From contig VZRG01001992.1 in assembly GCA_013397435.1 (NCBI GenBank), positions 62,001-126,000 of the forward strand: a DNA stretch of 64,000 nt, written 5' to 3'. Of the stretch, positions 36,401 to 49,500 are shown one piece after another. Under the pieces are notes generated by a model, which did not search any database, was not told the DNA's origin, and saw nothing but the letters and a program-made list of their open reading frames with translations. Position numbers and translations under genes: made by a program. How positions within the stretch are numbered: the first letter of the stretch is position 1; each line of letters starts with the position of its first letter. The stretch comes from Erythrocercus mccallii. Taxonomy: Eukaryota; Chordata; Aves; Passeriformes; Dicruridae.

Positions 36401-37674
36401 TTCCAAGTTTTTCGTGAAGCTTTTATAAACTTTCCAAAACAGATCACACACGAATAGCAGCTAAGCACTGACAGCCAACCGAGCTCAGTCAGAGGATGGC
36501 GGAAAACTCTACCATGGAACAATCTCAAATATTTGAAGTTGTTATTGGATTATGATACGTGACACGGATTTGCTGTACTGAATTACCCACAGAGGAAGCC
36601 ACCAGAAACAGAGAGGCCTCTGCTATTTTAAAAAGTATTTCCCCGTTCTTTTCCAGAGCGGGACGCTGAGGCAGGAGGGCTCTTGTGCTGTGAGAAATGC
36701 ATCTGCAGCCAACTGTGCCTGCTGAATGCCGTGAGAGTGCAGAGGAACAGCTCTAGCCTACAGAGGCTGCAGTGACCCTCTTGGAATTCTAAGTAGCTTG
36801 TTTGGGTAATAACAAACGTGTAATTAGAGGTTTCTCTAAGGATTCATCATCTTCCCTCTTAGTGAACTGAAGCTCTACCCAGCAGCTCGAGCGTTTATAG
36901 GAATGTGCTGTTGCACAATTCCTGACTTTCAGGTGGCTGTGACTTTGTATTTCACGCAGCCATAATTTGGAGGAAGGCTGATAGGATTAAGGAAAAGTCT
37001 TTGCTATTTCTAGCCAATAATTCAGCATGAAAACAATGTAATAGCTGCCTTTCCTGAAACAAAATATTTATTGGAATGATATCACCACTGTTTCCTGCGG
37101 CAAAAACATTATTATGAGCTTTTCTTACATTTGCTATACAGAAATCCTAATTTAAATACTTCTATTAAAATTCTGTTGGTTAATACAGAAGTCTTTCACA
37201 TTGCTATGCAACAATTTTAAATGCTGAGCCTGAAAAACTGTATTTATCATATCCTCCAGGTATATAGTATGTGATAAACAGTTCACACTGCCCCAAACAG
37301 TTTTTCCAGTATACCTTCATCCTGATCAGAAATTTACTTATTATTCCAGTTTTAGGCTTTTCTTAACGAGAAATTGTGCCGAATTTGGGTAGCAGTCCCT
37401 TCATCAGAAAGAACACTGTGAGAATTAAGGCTCTGCCATTTTTCAGTTGCAGCAACTACTATAATTTCCAAAGCAAATCCAGGCTGGGTTTCATTCCCAG
37501 GTTGGGCATGGGCACGGTCACAGCCCAGCACCAAGGTCTGGCAGGAGAAAGCCGCCAGGTTGACTTTTGAACCTAAATTCCTTCAGTGTGGTTATGAATA
37601 GAAGTGCAGCCCTCAAGTGGAAAAGAAGGCCCTGAAAAACACACATATGAAAGAGTTATTGTTGCTTTTGCTGT
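33445..37674. other. Non-coding stretch, no gene seen
   Basis: Unique sequence. The minus-strand frames at 35502-35762 and 35752-36000 (86 and 82 codons) abut in different frames and match nothing I recognise. No repeat family was identified. A small CpG cluster lies near 33575-33600. Confidence 0.55.
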
Positions 37675-37985
37675 GAGGAACATTGCGTCCAATCCCCTGC
37701 TGTCTTGGGCAACCACAACATATAATCCTTTTCATAAATTTATCAAGCTCCATCTCAAACCCAGTTAGGCTGCTTGCCCCAGTGAGAAGGCTGTTCCCAA
37801 GCCTCACTGTGCTGAGGGTTAGAAATATTCTTCTAATTTCCAGCTTACATTTGTTCATGGCCAATTCAGACCCATTTGTTCTTGTGCCAACATTGTTCTG
37901 GAGCTGAAATAGCTTCTCTCCCTCTCTTGTGTTTTCCACCCCCAATGAACTCGCAGAGAGCAGGCTGTCCTTTGGCCTCTCCCTG
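37675..37985 (-). mobile_element. Older CR1/L3-type LINE fragment, minus strand
   Basis: The plus strand reads as the reverse complement of an old amniote CR1-like 3' region: ATAAATTTATCAAGCTCCAT, AAACCCAGTTAGGCTGCTTG, GAGGGTTAGAAATATTCTTC, CCATTTGTTCTTGTGCCAAC and TAGCTTCTCTCCCTC in that order. The edges are uncertain because similarity fades on both sides. The 168-codon minus-strand frame at 37613-38119 overlaps it and is a by-product, not a gene. The element is clearly more diverged than the copies at 32361 and 60031. Confidence 0.72.
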
Positions 37986-39084
37986 TCGTGCCACCCTGCT
38001 TGTACATGAGCTGCAGTCCCCCCAAACAATGGGTGAGCCATTGTTTGACGAAGGTTAGCCGAAAATAAAAGCAGCGCACTGCCTTGCTGTCTGGGATAGG
38101 CAAAACCCCTCAGTGCCATCAGCAGAGCCCTCCGGGGCTAAGAGCATCCCAGGGTAAACAGAAGCATGAAGTCACAACAGAGCACTCAGAACAGGGCCAG
38201 TTCCACACATTTACCCAATTATCCCTTACTACTTCTGAGTGTGAAAGAGCAACAACTTTTAGCTGCAGAACAGACCTACCGCTCCAGAGCGACTGGGCAG
38301 GGAAAAATTAGCATCAGCAAACTGGGCTAAGCTCTTATTTTTAGCCGTGTCAGTGCGCCCGTGGGAGGAGGAAAAGGCAGCCACGCTTTTAGGCTTAATG
38401 GGAGTAACTGGCCTGAGAGGCTCTGGTGTGTCTGAGGCAAACATTTCCCTCACAAAGGCTCCTCTGTGCGGGGCTCTCCTGCAGCTGCTAACTTCCAGGA
38501 GGCAGGTCCTGGGAGTTTCTTGACAGCCTCCAATTTCAACATTGAAAGGCTAACCATATTTCTTAACATATGCCAGAGCAATTTGAAAAAAGGTTCTGGC
38601 CCCCTTGCGTTTCTTGCTCGTGTGGGTTTTTTTTCAGTGCTTTCACGACGAGGGTGGGGATTTCCAGACGATCACAGCGGAAATGGCATTTTCTCAATGA
38701 GAAAGATTCAAATGATGGCCATGGAAAGGTTGCAGTTTAATTCAAATGTCTCCATCCGTGTGTTTCTATGTAACCTATATATCACATCCTATCATATCAT
38801 ACCATACATTTCTATTCTTTTATGCAGAGTCTTCTGTGCAGGCCTCATAGCTTGAGGACTGATGACCTTAAAATATAATTCTTGCCAGCATGACTACACT
38901 TGCTGTTACATTTATAAGTGCCTAGCTCTGTTTCAGCTTCACTAAAATATCAGTCTTTTAGGCAAACCACATTGTTAAGGCGACTTTCTGCTTTCCAATA
39001 TACTCATAAAGGTCAGAAAATTCATCCATATTTCATTTTTCAAAATTATCCATGAGTTAGGTACTTATTCTTACATGCTCCTCT

Positions 39085-39121
39085 GGGGGGAAAAAAAAGG
39101 AGGGGAGGAAAAAAAGAAAAG
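39085..39121. repeat. Pure purine tract (37 nt)
   Basis: Uninterrupted A/G, including G6A8 followed by alternating G and A blocks. Such tracts can adopt triplex structure, but no function is shown. Confidence 0.9.
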
Positions 39122-42100
39122 CAAAAAGAAAGCCTTAGATTCTCAAAATTTCTAAAGAAGCAGAGCCGAACCTGAATAGGAAAAGGAAGGGTCAAATACA
39201 GATTCACAAAAAGTGGCACAAAAATCAAGTAAGTTGCACTGCAGGACGTTCTTACTTTAAGACTTTTAAAAAATGATTTTGTCCCATCACAGAAAGCTTG
39301 CTTTTGATTTCATATGCAAAGATGAAGAGCTTCTAACCTGTCATTTCTTGGAAATCCCTAGCTGGCACATCACACGTAACAGTACTGGGGTGAAAAGGAG
39401 AAGTGGGCTCCTGGGGATAACGTGGATCACCACATTGTCTCCCTGAGCATTTGCCCAGCTGAAGAGCATTTGCAGAGCCTGGCTCTGCCTGTCAGCAGTG
39501 CCATGGAAATCCTCCTCCTCAGCAGCCACCCTCACCCCTGCCCAGGGCACCCAGCAGCACCTCAGCCCCTCTGGGTGCAGCTGCAAGGACACAGGAAAGG
39601 TTTCCTCAAGCTGCAACAATCAATCACCTGCTCACGTTTTGCAGGAAAATTGTGGCTCCTCTTTCTCAAGATAACTTTTTGACGCAGGCAGCATGTCTGC
39701 CACAGAGGCGAACACCCAAAGGAGCGTCCCTGCTCTTGGTGTGAGTGCATCAGGAAGGGAAGGATGGACTGGGCTCCACTCCCAGGCAGCTCCTGATATT
39801 TCATCATTTTGGTCGAAACAGATTTGCTGCTGTCCTCGACAAGCAGTCAGCTTCAACTTCTGCTCGTGTATATCTCAGCAAGACAGATTTGGCAGTGGGA
39901 GCTGCTGTTGGGCTGCTCAATAGAATTAAGCAGTCTGGGTGCAAGGGATGAGACTATTCCCTTGAATCATCTCACTGTGAGTCTGGCTTCCTCTCGCAGT
40001 GGGTGGGAAGAAGGTCAGTGGTTTGTCAGGCTGCCTTGGGCCAGGAAGAACATTAGGAGAGATAGCAGGGATTTATCCACTCTGCTGGAAATTAGTCCCT
40101 CAGTGATCAATGCTGATTTGCTGCTTCTCTGGACAGTCTTTCCTGGCTTCATGGATTAGATGCTGGTAGTGTGGGGAATAACAATAAAACCATTCGCTAG
40201 CTGCATCTGGTGCGGGGAAAGCTTTCCAAAGATTATTAGTTTAAGCATCCTAGAGAGACATAATAAAAGGGGAATCATTATTATAGTGTGTGTGTTTCAG
40301 GATATCCATTACTGCAGTGTCTTGGCATCATTACATAATTTAAAATAATAAAAACGATTATCCTTCAGGATAAAGGAGACTTTGAAGGTGCTGAATTACA
40401 GGTCGCTGACTATATTATCTGTTAGGATAGAAGCACCCTGACATTTGGAGCTGAGTAAAATGAAAGCTCCAGAGGTGAATCCTGGGCAGCAAGAGGAAAG
40501 TCGCAGGAGTTGGTTTCAGCCTTAACCACAGCAGAAGCGACTTCCACATGTCAGAGCCTGCCCCTGGTGTCACCATGCTGCTGCAGAGCTCAGGCTCAGC
40601 CTATTTGTCTGCAGCTTTGCGTTATTCTGTACTGAAGGGAAGCACAGAAGAGCAGAGCTGGGCTTTGTCCCCAGTGGATGCCATTTTACTGCATAGCCAC
40701 CCCATCAAGCCTGAGTCTGCAGATGCAATTGGATGCAAAGCTCGAATGAAGAATCCTAAAGTTGTTATTGCAGCTCAAAATCTCAAACTGGAGAATTCCT
40801 TCCCAAAACTACTGGGATGCTTTAGGACTCAGTGTTTGTGACCCTCGGAGGAGGTCTGAGATAGCAGCAGTGAAGTTCAAAAGGAAACCACTGCAATCAG
40901 TGAGGTATCCAACCTTAAGCTATAATTATTTTAATCCATGGTAATTGCTCCATGGATATGCATGTGGATGACTTGGGTCTGAAGCCAGGGGCTTTTTACC
41001 CCATAACTTTTCCTTCTGTGCCATTGACTTGCTGTATGGCTTGCATAATCCTGTAGGTATTGGAAACTGTAGGAACTCAGGAGTCAGGAAATGCTCTTTC
41101 TGAGCCTTAGGTACAGATTTAATTGTCTAAATTTCTAAATGTCAGCTTTCACTTACTTGCCTCAGAAAAGACTTGGAAAACCCAGTCAGTTCAAGTCAGT
41201 AATATGCCTAACAGATACTGCATAAAAAGTGTTACTTCCATGCAAAGTATTAGTGATGATGTATTATTTTGTCTATATTAAAACATATCAACACTGAACA
41301 TATTGTCGTAGCTGCTGGAGGACGTGAGAGGGCTACACAGGCGACTTGTCTTTATAAAATACCATGTGTCTGGCATGGGAGTTAACTGAGGCAAGCATTC
41401 TGTTTCAGTGGATGTCACACCACCACCAGTGTGCGGAGATGACCCTCTCCCACACTAACGCAGCCTTGAAGGACTGGCACGATGGAAAGCATCCATTTCA
41501 AAATGCCTGGACCACTTTGCATCTCCCTTGCACACTGCAAGCTCCTCTCGGAGGCAGTGGGTGGCTGGTCCTAAAAGAAAAGCTGTGCTGGGAGCTGTGT
41601 TTTTCTTAGATAAAAGTTGCATGGAGAGCTCACTCTCTCTGTGCCTTCCTCTGCTTTTCCCAAGTATCAACAGCAGCAGCTATTTGTATTGGCCACACCA
41701 TTATTTTAAACAGAAGGGACTGACTTGCACGCAGCCCACACACAATCAGAATCACCATGCAGCACAAAGCTGATGTCACCTCTTGCTGCTACTCACATAA
41801 TGGATTTTGTTCTCCGTCTGTGCACCAGCACAATTTTATTATTTTTTTTTTTGCTAGGCAAAATCATTCCAAGAGAAAGAAATTACTGAATCAAAACAGT
41901 CTGAAGGACTAACAAAATTCAAATTGAAATGCAAAATACTAAGATGTTCACGTGAATGTTCTTCTTAAGACACTCTATCAGTTTGATTTTAACAACTCAT
42001 TTTTCTTTTCAACCTGTGGAACATCCCTCTCCAAGAGCTAAATGTACGTAATTCCAGGCTCTTCTGCTTTTTCCCAAAAACAATCACTTTGCCACCAAGA

Positions 42101-42377
42101 CACATATGAGAAATTTATGCCTGTCTCTGCTTGGCATCACTGCCACCTCATGGATTAATGAATTCTGTGTCCTCTAATTCCCCCACATTATGCACCTCTG
42201 TTTTGTACGAGTAGCCAAATGTATCAAGATTCATTTTAATGAATGTGAGTCATTCCCCTTATTCAGAAGGCAGGGCTGCTAGGTTGTAAGCAAGCACACC
42301 ATTAGCTGTGCTAAAAATAAACAGGCATTACCTGCAGGAAAACCTATATAGTAAAAGTACACACTGCTAAGTACATT

Positions 42378-42395
42378 AAAAAAAAAAAAAAAAAA
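42378..42395. repeat. Poly-A run (18 A)
   Basis: Uninterrupted A. The preceding sequence is not recognised as a retrocopy. Confidence 0.95.
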
Positions 42396-43482
42396 GGACA
42401 GAGACAGCCTGGAATGGTGTTTGTTTGCTGTAGACAAAGGAAACAGGATGGATTGCACAGGGAATCTGCTGTACATTTCCTCCAACAGGTCTGAAAGAAG
42501 ACTAAGACCTGAAGGTTGCTTTACCACGACATTTAAATTCAAAACACTCAATGTCAGCATACGCTTTGTCGGTGCTTTACTATGCTTAAGGTGATTTAAT
42601 TGCTAGTGCTGAAAGAAAACTAAATGGATGGCTCCCTTTGACACCAGTTTTCTTCTGTGTCTTGGTTGGGGTAGAGCAAGTATTTCCTGTGTGGTTTGGT
42701 GGAGATTTCAAGGTTTGGAGAATCAAATATGTCAAGGTCAGCCCAATGTTGGTTAAACAGAAAGCATGCATGACTTCGCCATGTGGTATTTCTGTTCCAT
42801 TATTTTCATGACTTTTAGTGTGGTTCAATGGGAAAGGCTCTGGTTGAGTCTCAGAAACCAAGCTCATAAATCAGCAAGTCAATCAACAAGTCTGGGGAAC
42901 AATATGTTCTTCTATTTTAATTTCTTTGTGGGAAATGTGTAAATAGATACTGGCAATGAAGCTGGAATATAATGGGTACTTACAAATTAAGGCATTGCAT
43001 GATTTATCTTCTCTACGTGCCATGTAAAAGGAGGTTATGCTTTCTGATGTGTTACAAGACTATTTTTAAAATAATGAAACATCTTCAGTTTTTAAGAATG
43101 AGAATTGCTGTCTCCTGACCAGTTTCCAGAAGTGTGGGAAGTCAACACGCTGAGATGAAAATTTCAAAGACTCTCAGCAGAACATTTCTACATGACTGTA
43201 CACTAGCAGAGACCTCCCAGCATCACCTGCTGCACCACAGCAGCAGCCCAGCAGCCTGGCCCGGGCAGGTATTGCATTATTTGCTGCAGCTTCAGCCTGT
43301 CCCTGCTGCAGCTCCCTTGGGGTGGCACCTCTGTGTGGCTTTGCCCAGCTGTTTCCCACTGTAAAACCAAAGGATGGACAACAGGCTTGCTGGTTTCTCA
43401 GCAGTCTCTGGATGTCAATGAGTTGATGTTTGTACAGGACCGATAAAGGCAGGCATAAACAAGAAAATGCAAAGCATTTAGC

Positions 43483-43502
43483 AAAAAAAAAAAAAAAAAA
43501 AA
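43483..43502. repeat. Poly-A run (20 A)
   Basis: Uninterrupted A. The upstream sequence does not match a known LINE 3' end, so a retrotransposed origin is open. Confidence 0.95.
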
Positions 43503-46089
43503 GGAGGAAAAGCTTTAAAATCACTTTATGCCTGTGCCTTTGCTAACGAGGTTTTAGTAGTGTTTGAACAACTAAAGTGCTCTCTGTACAATTGATCCCA
43601 AACTGCTAATTTAAGCCCCCTCACTGAAGTCCTTTTAAACAAACCAAACAATATGTATTATATTTGCAAATTTATTATGGAAAGAAACAGAAGTCATTTA
43701 TAAAGTTACATCATCTATTCTGGGAAAATAATGCAGAACTTGTGATTTAGGAAGCCAAACACAGACCCTACATCAAAGAGTCAGCACTAAATGTTTACTG
43801 CAAACAGCTGACAAATGGCAAAGCATAGCTCAGAAACGTCCCCAAAACAGCTCGCCAACCTATTTTGAATAATTTTATTACTTTCTTGCTGTTGTTAGGA
43901 AGGGCCGTATTTCTGGATGACACACAAATGGAAGGAAAAAAACGAGCATTTGAGAAACCAATGGTTTGCAAACAGTAGCCTATCCTGCCCTAAAGACCTG
44001 ACTTCTGAGGTGCATTTGGGCAGAGAAACCGTAAAGTGGCCCTTTCAAAAGCTTCTAAATATCCAAACGAGGCACCTATGAATTTTTAAAACCTCATTTC
44101 TGCCTGTCCGCGTCTTGGCGTGTTTAAATGCCTTTAAAAGCTGACCCCAGGATTCTGTAGCATGGAAGGCACTATCTGAAGGCTCCTCTCCATCACAAGC
44201 TGCAATTACTGCACCACGTTCCTCAGACGAGGCCAACAGGAGCAAGCCAAGAAGACCAAGCCGAGAGCAACACAGAGCGAGCTGTGCTGTTTCAGGCTGC
44301 TCCTGCCTTTATTTAGCACAAGCAAAGCATTGGCCTGAGCCTTCCCTCCCCTATTCAACCTGTCCTCTGGAGCTGCAAACTGGGTTAACGTTGAATATGC
44401 CCCAAACAGAGCAGGCACAGGGGTCTGGAGGGCAGTGACAAGATAGCAGCTCAGATCAGAGTTAGGAAGGTTCGAGGAGCAAATATTAACAGAGAACCTT
44501 CAGGCATGATTTAGTGTTTGAGTTCCAATCTAGAACATGGAACCCATCCTTCCACTTCCATAAATAGATGAGGCATTTCTGAAAACATAGCGATGCCAAA
44601 TGAAGAATAGGCCCTGAGTGCAGCCACAGATGTAAAGACTGGATTTTTGAACGTGAAAAATGTCTTCTCCTTTAGGAAAATATGGAGGCCAAATGTGTTG
44701 ATATTTTTTGAATATCACTCTGTCCTATTCTAAAGTGCAGTAGATAAGTTTTTATCTGAAAGTAAAGTTGCAGAACAACCAATATAAGAGTAGTTTAAAA
44801 GCTGACCACTTGTACCTGTAAAATAGACAATAGCAAATTGTTTTTGGAGTGGGATCTTATACTTTCACCCACTGGTGAAAGAGATGCTCTCTAGAGAGCC
44901 AAATGGTTGTCAGCTTCCCTTAGGAATGAAATGATCATTTCAAACTCAAAAGGAAGGTATAGGGAGACAAAATGGAAAAAAATGTAAACAAATAAAACAC
45001 CACAGATGTCACGTTGCAGAAAAATCTGTCCGGCTCTGGACCTTGCTGATGTTAATACAAAAAATGAAAACAATAATTAAACCCAAGCATCTTTAATGAG
45101 TTTATCAATTTTTTCTTAACTTTTGAATTTTCCAGGTATTTTTCTTGAATATACCTACTATGTGAAAGGCTATGAGGTTTGTAAGAAACTTTATATACAG
45201 ATATATATCTTGTATATGGAGAGTTTTATAGATACAAGATTTACACCAACACAGAGCACTCAGCACATTGTGACTGATAATATTGTCTAAATAAGTAGTT
45301 TTCCTGGAAAAAAAATGGTCCATTCTCTGTCTCTATTGCAACAACTTAACGCTAAAATCCCAGGAAAAATTAGAGCACCTGAATTAAAGGTTGAACTTTC
45401 CAACCTATATTTGCAGTACTCTGGGAAACACTCCTTCCATTTAATTAATTTGCTGGGATATTCCTGTATTACAAGCACAGCATCAGATGCAAAACCAGAT
45501 GATGTAGATCGCGTTAAAAAAACCATCTGAATTATCACCATCAGAGTGCTTGCTGAGCTACCCAGTCACACTTTCCAGAGCCACAGAGGCTGGCCTCAGG
45601 CTTGCAAAAAACAGGCAGCTGCACGAGGTGTCTCCTTGCGCTGAAATTACTTTCTGGCTGCTTTGTCAACACCCTGGCTTCCCCTAGGCAAGTCTGGCTT
45701 GCCCTTGAAAGAGTTGCAGGACTCGTTCTGCACCATAAATACGATCAGTGGGTAGTGGGACAGATTTAGCGCACCTCAGCCCTGCTCTGATCTCTGCCTA
45801 CATCATCACTACCCTCCGCTGCAAGATCTCCCCAGCACAGCCGGGTGAGGCCGGGGATGGCCCCCTTTGCTCTCCTGCCACTGAGCTGGTGGTTCCTGGC
45901 TCTTCCTGGAGGATGGAGAGTGAGGAATACGTGCAGCAGGGGGGGGGGTCTCCACAGGAGCTAATCAGGGAAGATTCTCCCAGCCTCCCCAGCTGCCCCG
46001 GGGCTTTACCAAGGCCTTGGGACAGCATGGTGATTGAGCACCTTATGCTGTTTTCAAGTCTGACTTTGACTGACATATGTATAAAACCA

Positions 46090-46560
46090 CTTCAGTAAGG
46101 AAACACAATTTTTTCATATCTTTTTATTTATTTTATATAAAATTTTGTGGGTGTATTTAACCATCACTTCAGGATGTTAGCTATGATTCCAATTTTTTAG
46201 TATTATTAGCAATGAATTGACCAATCTAATCATTAGCAACTTCCTTGCTACATCCTATACCTTAGTAGGAATATTAATAATTATAACAAAATCATAGTAA
46301 CAGAATTTTCAGATAAATGCCTACGTTTTGAATTATTATTTTGTTAAACCCTGCTCTTCTGATCGTCCATTAGTTGACAGCTAATGGCCTTGAAGCTGTA
46401 TATGTACATTCGATCTTAATTAACATCTGATCTCACTAGTAATAATGATTTTTATTGACAATATCTGAATCACAAAATCAATTCCTTTTTCTTAGGTAAA
46501 GAGTTAATTTAAGTAAAGTCAGCATTTAGTAAAGGAGAAATGAACACATTATGTAGAAGA
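46090..46560. promoter_or_regulatory. AT-rich block, best conserved-element candidate
   Basis: About 470 bp of low-G+C but complex sequence without repeats, dense in TAAT/ATTA cores (for example GAATATTAATAATTATAAC near 46270-46288 and CTTAATTAACATC near 46415). It contains an inverted pair CCATTAG (46367-46373) and CTAATGG (46381-46387) with a 7-bp spacer, the arrangement expected for cooperative homeodomain binding. No open frame crosses it. The regulatory role is inference. Confidence 0.33.
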
Positions 46561-49500
46561 TTTTTTTTCATTACCTTGAACTGTACAATTCCATGTGGTT
46601 AAAAAAACCCAAACAACCAGCATTGCATTAAAAGGGTCATATTTGTGATTGCTTCACTTCATCATTTGAAAAGTTGCATATATCAACAGAAATTAGCATG
46701 AAGATCAAGCACAGATATAAACCACCAAATGAAGATATTTCTGTGAATATAACAGTGATGAGGGGCCAGCATATCATGGTTGTCTAATTGCTTCATTTAT
46801 GTGGACGCCAGTGTTCACAAAACCCCACTGGTTTTGTGCTGGAAAGGTCACCATGAGTACTGCTGAAATTATATGGAGGTGGCTGAATGTATATTCTGGA
46901 AGCAGTTGTCAAATCAAACCACGCCAGTAAGAGGTTTTTAAATTTATTCAAGCACCCAAAAAGAAAGAGTAGCCCAGAAAAAGTAAGGAAAAGAGAGGAC
47001 AGAGCCCAAACGAGCCACACCCTGCAAGACTGTTCTTACAAACCAAATACCACTGCAGATTATTGCAACAGGTTTCAGTACAGGAGCGCTTGCAGTTCTG
47101 CACAAAGCAGCCAGCAATGCCTGTCTGGGATAAGGCACTGCTTTCCCAACCCATCCCAACAGATTTCCCCTCAGGGAGCTCCCTGGGCTCCACCTCACCA
47201 GCCTCTCACCCCAGACAGAGCCTCACCTGAAGACTGTCAGGTGGGCAAAGGTGGAAGTGAGGAATTGTGTATCCCTCTGTGAAAAACCTACAAGGAGAAA
47301 AGGGGATTTACGTTCTTTTTTTTTCTTTCAAGGCAAAAAGTGGAAGGTTATTAATAATAAAACTCTCACGACTTGTATCCATTGCTTGTCTTTAAATCAG
47401 TTGCAATGGCATGGTGATTCCATTGGCACCCATAAAATTTGGTAATCACCGGAGATGTCACTGGAAGAAAATGGTATTTCAGAACATGCAGAGCATTTCC
47501 AGGTTGGGCTCTAGATACTACAGCCCTGATAAGCAATGAGAAATGTGACTAGAGAAATGATAGCCTAGAAATCTGAGATCCCGCAATATGATTGATTAGA
47601 CCATTCTGAGCTGCTTTAGAGAGCACTGCCTAAACTTCTTCTGGCCCTGGCTTGCATCCTTTTGATCTGTCCTGACAATTTTTGGTCCCCTTAGTTCAGC
47701 CTCAGGTGCAGATACCACCATGCTTTGAAGTCCTTCAAAGCAGGAAGCCTGTCCCTGCCTCCAGATGTGTAAGTGCAGCTTCTTCATTCCTCCAAGGGCA
47801 GCTCCTGGGGATCTGCAGCCGGCAGGCTGTACTCTGGCTGTTATTTTATTTTTTTAACGGAGCTGCTGGACGCAAACGCCCTCCTCAGGTGCAGTGGGTT
47901 CAGCAGCTGTAGTCTGGCATCCATGGGCAGCACTCTCCATGGAAAAAGAATTCCTAAAGGCAGTGCAGGTGAGGTAAGAGCATGCATGCACTGCATGTGG
48001 CTACATTATTTTCATCCTCCTGTGATCCTAAGCAAGGCCCCTGGACTTCCTTATCTGCCTTTAGACCAGACTGTAGCATGAGAGCAAAACAAAACTCTGT
48101 TAAGCATGTGATGTCATTTAAATGTTGATTTTCCAGTTCTAGGAGTATCCATCAAGGAGAAAAGCCTAGCACTAAATAAAGCAAGCATGAGGCAGAGGAT
48201 TATTATATGAAGACGTAAGTAATACATGGGGAGATATCCTGTAATGACAGAATAAGGTTACATAGTGGCTACCTGTAAGAGCACATAGAAGAAATACCTT
48301 TTTCATTCAGGAACTCTGGCAGTGTAGTTTGTTACTTGCATGTTCTGCCATGAATGGAATACACACATAATTATTTTTAGTAGCACTTGGCTTAATAATA
48401 GTGGTATGCAGAGATTTGGTGCATAACATTTTATGATAAGTTGCCATATAATTTGAAAGTAATGTGATGCCTTCTGCTTCTTGTGCAATGAGCCTGCTCA
48501 GCCTTCGAGAACAGTTGGGAAAATTGTTTCTGCACACAATATTTTGCTATCTGTCTCCTACAGCTTCTGAAATCAACATGCAGTTTTGCATGCAACATCA
48601 TCTTCATTGCGGGGCTGACCGTAGTAAAAGATATCTTATTTTTGTTATAATTTTTCAGGCACTGGCTCCAGATGTGCAATTAACTCAGAAAGACTGTATA
48701 GAAAAGGAGGAAGATGAAGGCATGCAGAGGAAATAAGACATGGATTTGAATCCTGCATCTCAATGTAGGACGGCAAAGTGAGTCTGGATTCCATCACATC
48801 TCAGTACAAGTCTACTGGAAGTATTTTTGTTCACCCTAAAATCTCCAGTGAGATTCCCTCTTAATATTAGATGACCCTTGCCAGCTGTTGCCACAGTTAC
48901 CTCCAAATACCATTATTATCTCACACACAAGTGATTAAGGGCAACATCAGGCACTTTATTGCCTCAAAGACTGGGACAGTTCCTGTTAAAGAAAGTGGAA
49001 AGGCTTCCTATGCCTTCGTTCACATCCAGCCTGATCCCAGGGGAGTTCTCTCTCCTTGTTGCTCCTAGTGACTCTTGCTTCTTATTGCTACTGTGCCTTG
49101 AATAAGGGAGAAGAAGTGAACATTTCCCATCCCTTTATAAGTCACAAAATGAAAGGCAAAAGCAGAACCTGTGAAATGCAGTCTCAGGAGAACATAAGGA
49201 AAATGTGACCATTGAAACTGCGTTTAATGCCCTGTGTCATAATGTCACGTGCTTGCACTACAAGGAGCAAAGGAAGGGATGCCTGAATGATTTCAGGAAG
49301 AAACCTCCCCATAAGTCGTTGCCAGAAAAACGGGAGGCAGTTTGAATTCAGTTCCTATTATTTAAACTTAGCACTATGAGACCAGTAAGCAAAAAGCAGA
49401 AGCTGACCTGCTGCACTGAGATGTGCTACACTGCTTAAATATCATTTGCCACATAGCATTTATGTCTAAACTCGTGATGCCTGCACCAGCCCAAATTACC

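Larger units (their letters stand above)
37986..46089. other. Non-coding stretch, no gene seen
   Basis: Unique sequence with A runs at 42378-42395 and 43483-43502, a pure-purine tract at 39085-39121, an 8-bp perfect inverted repeat at 40934-40957, and a run of ten G at 45939-45948 in a GC-richer part (45700-46030). Frames reach 129 codons at most and have no domain. The interval 38765-38815 has short TATCA-like slippage. Confidence 0.55.

Noticed and set aside
37613..38119. 168-codon minus-strand frame
   Set aside because: Most of it overlaps the old CR1/L3-type 3' region, which is non-coding in the element; no domain is seen.
43174..43524. Retrocopy ending in the 20-A run
   Set aside because: The sequence upstream of the A run has no recognisable gene-like frame and no visible target-site duplication.
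45939..45948. G-quadruplex at the run of ten G
   Set aside because: Only one G run is present; four runs within a short distance are lacking.
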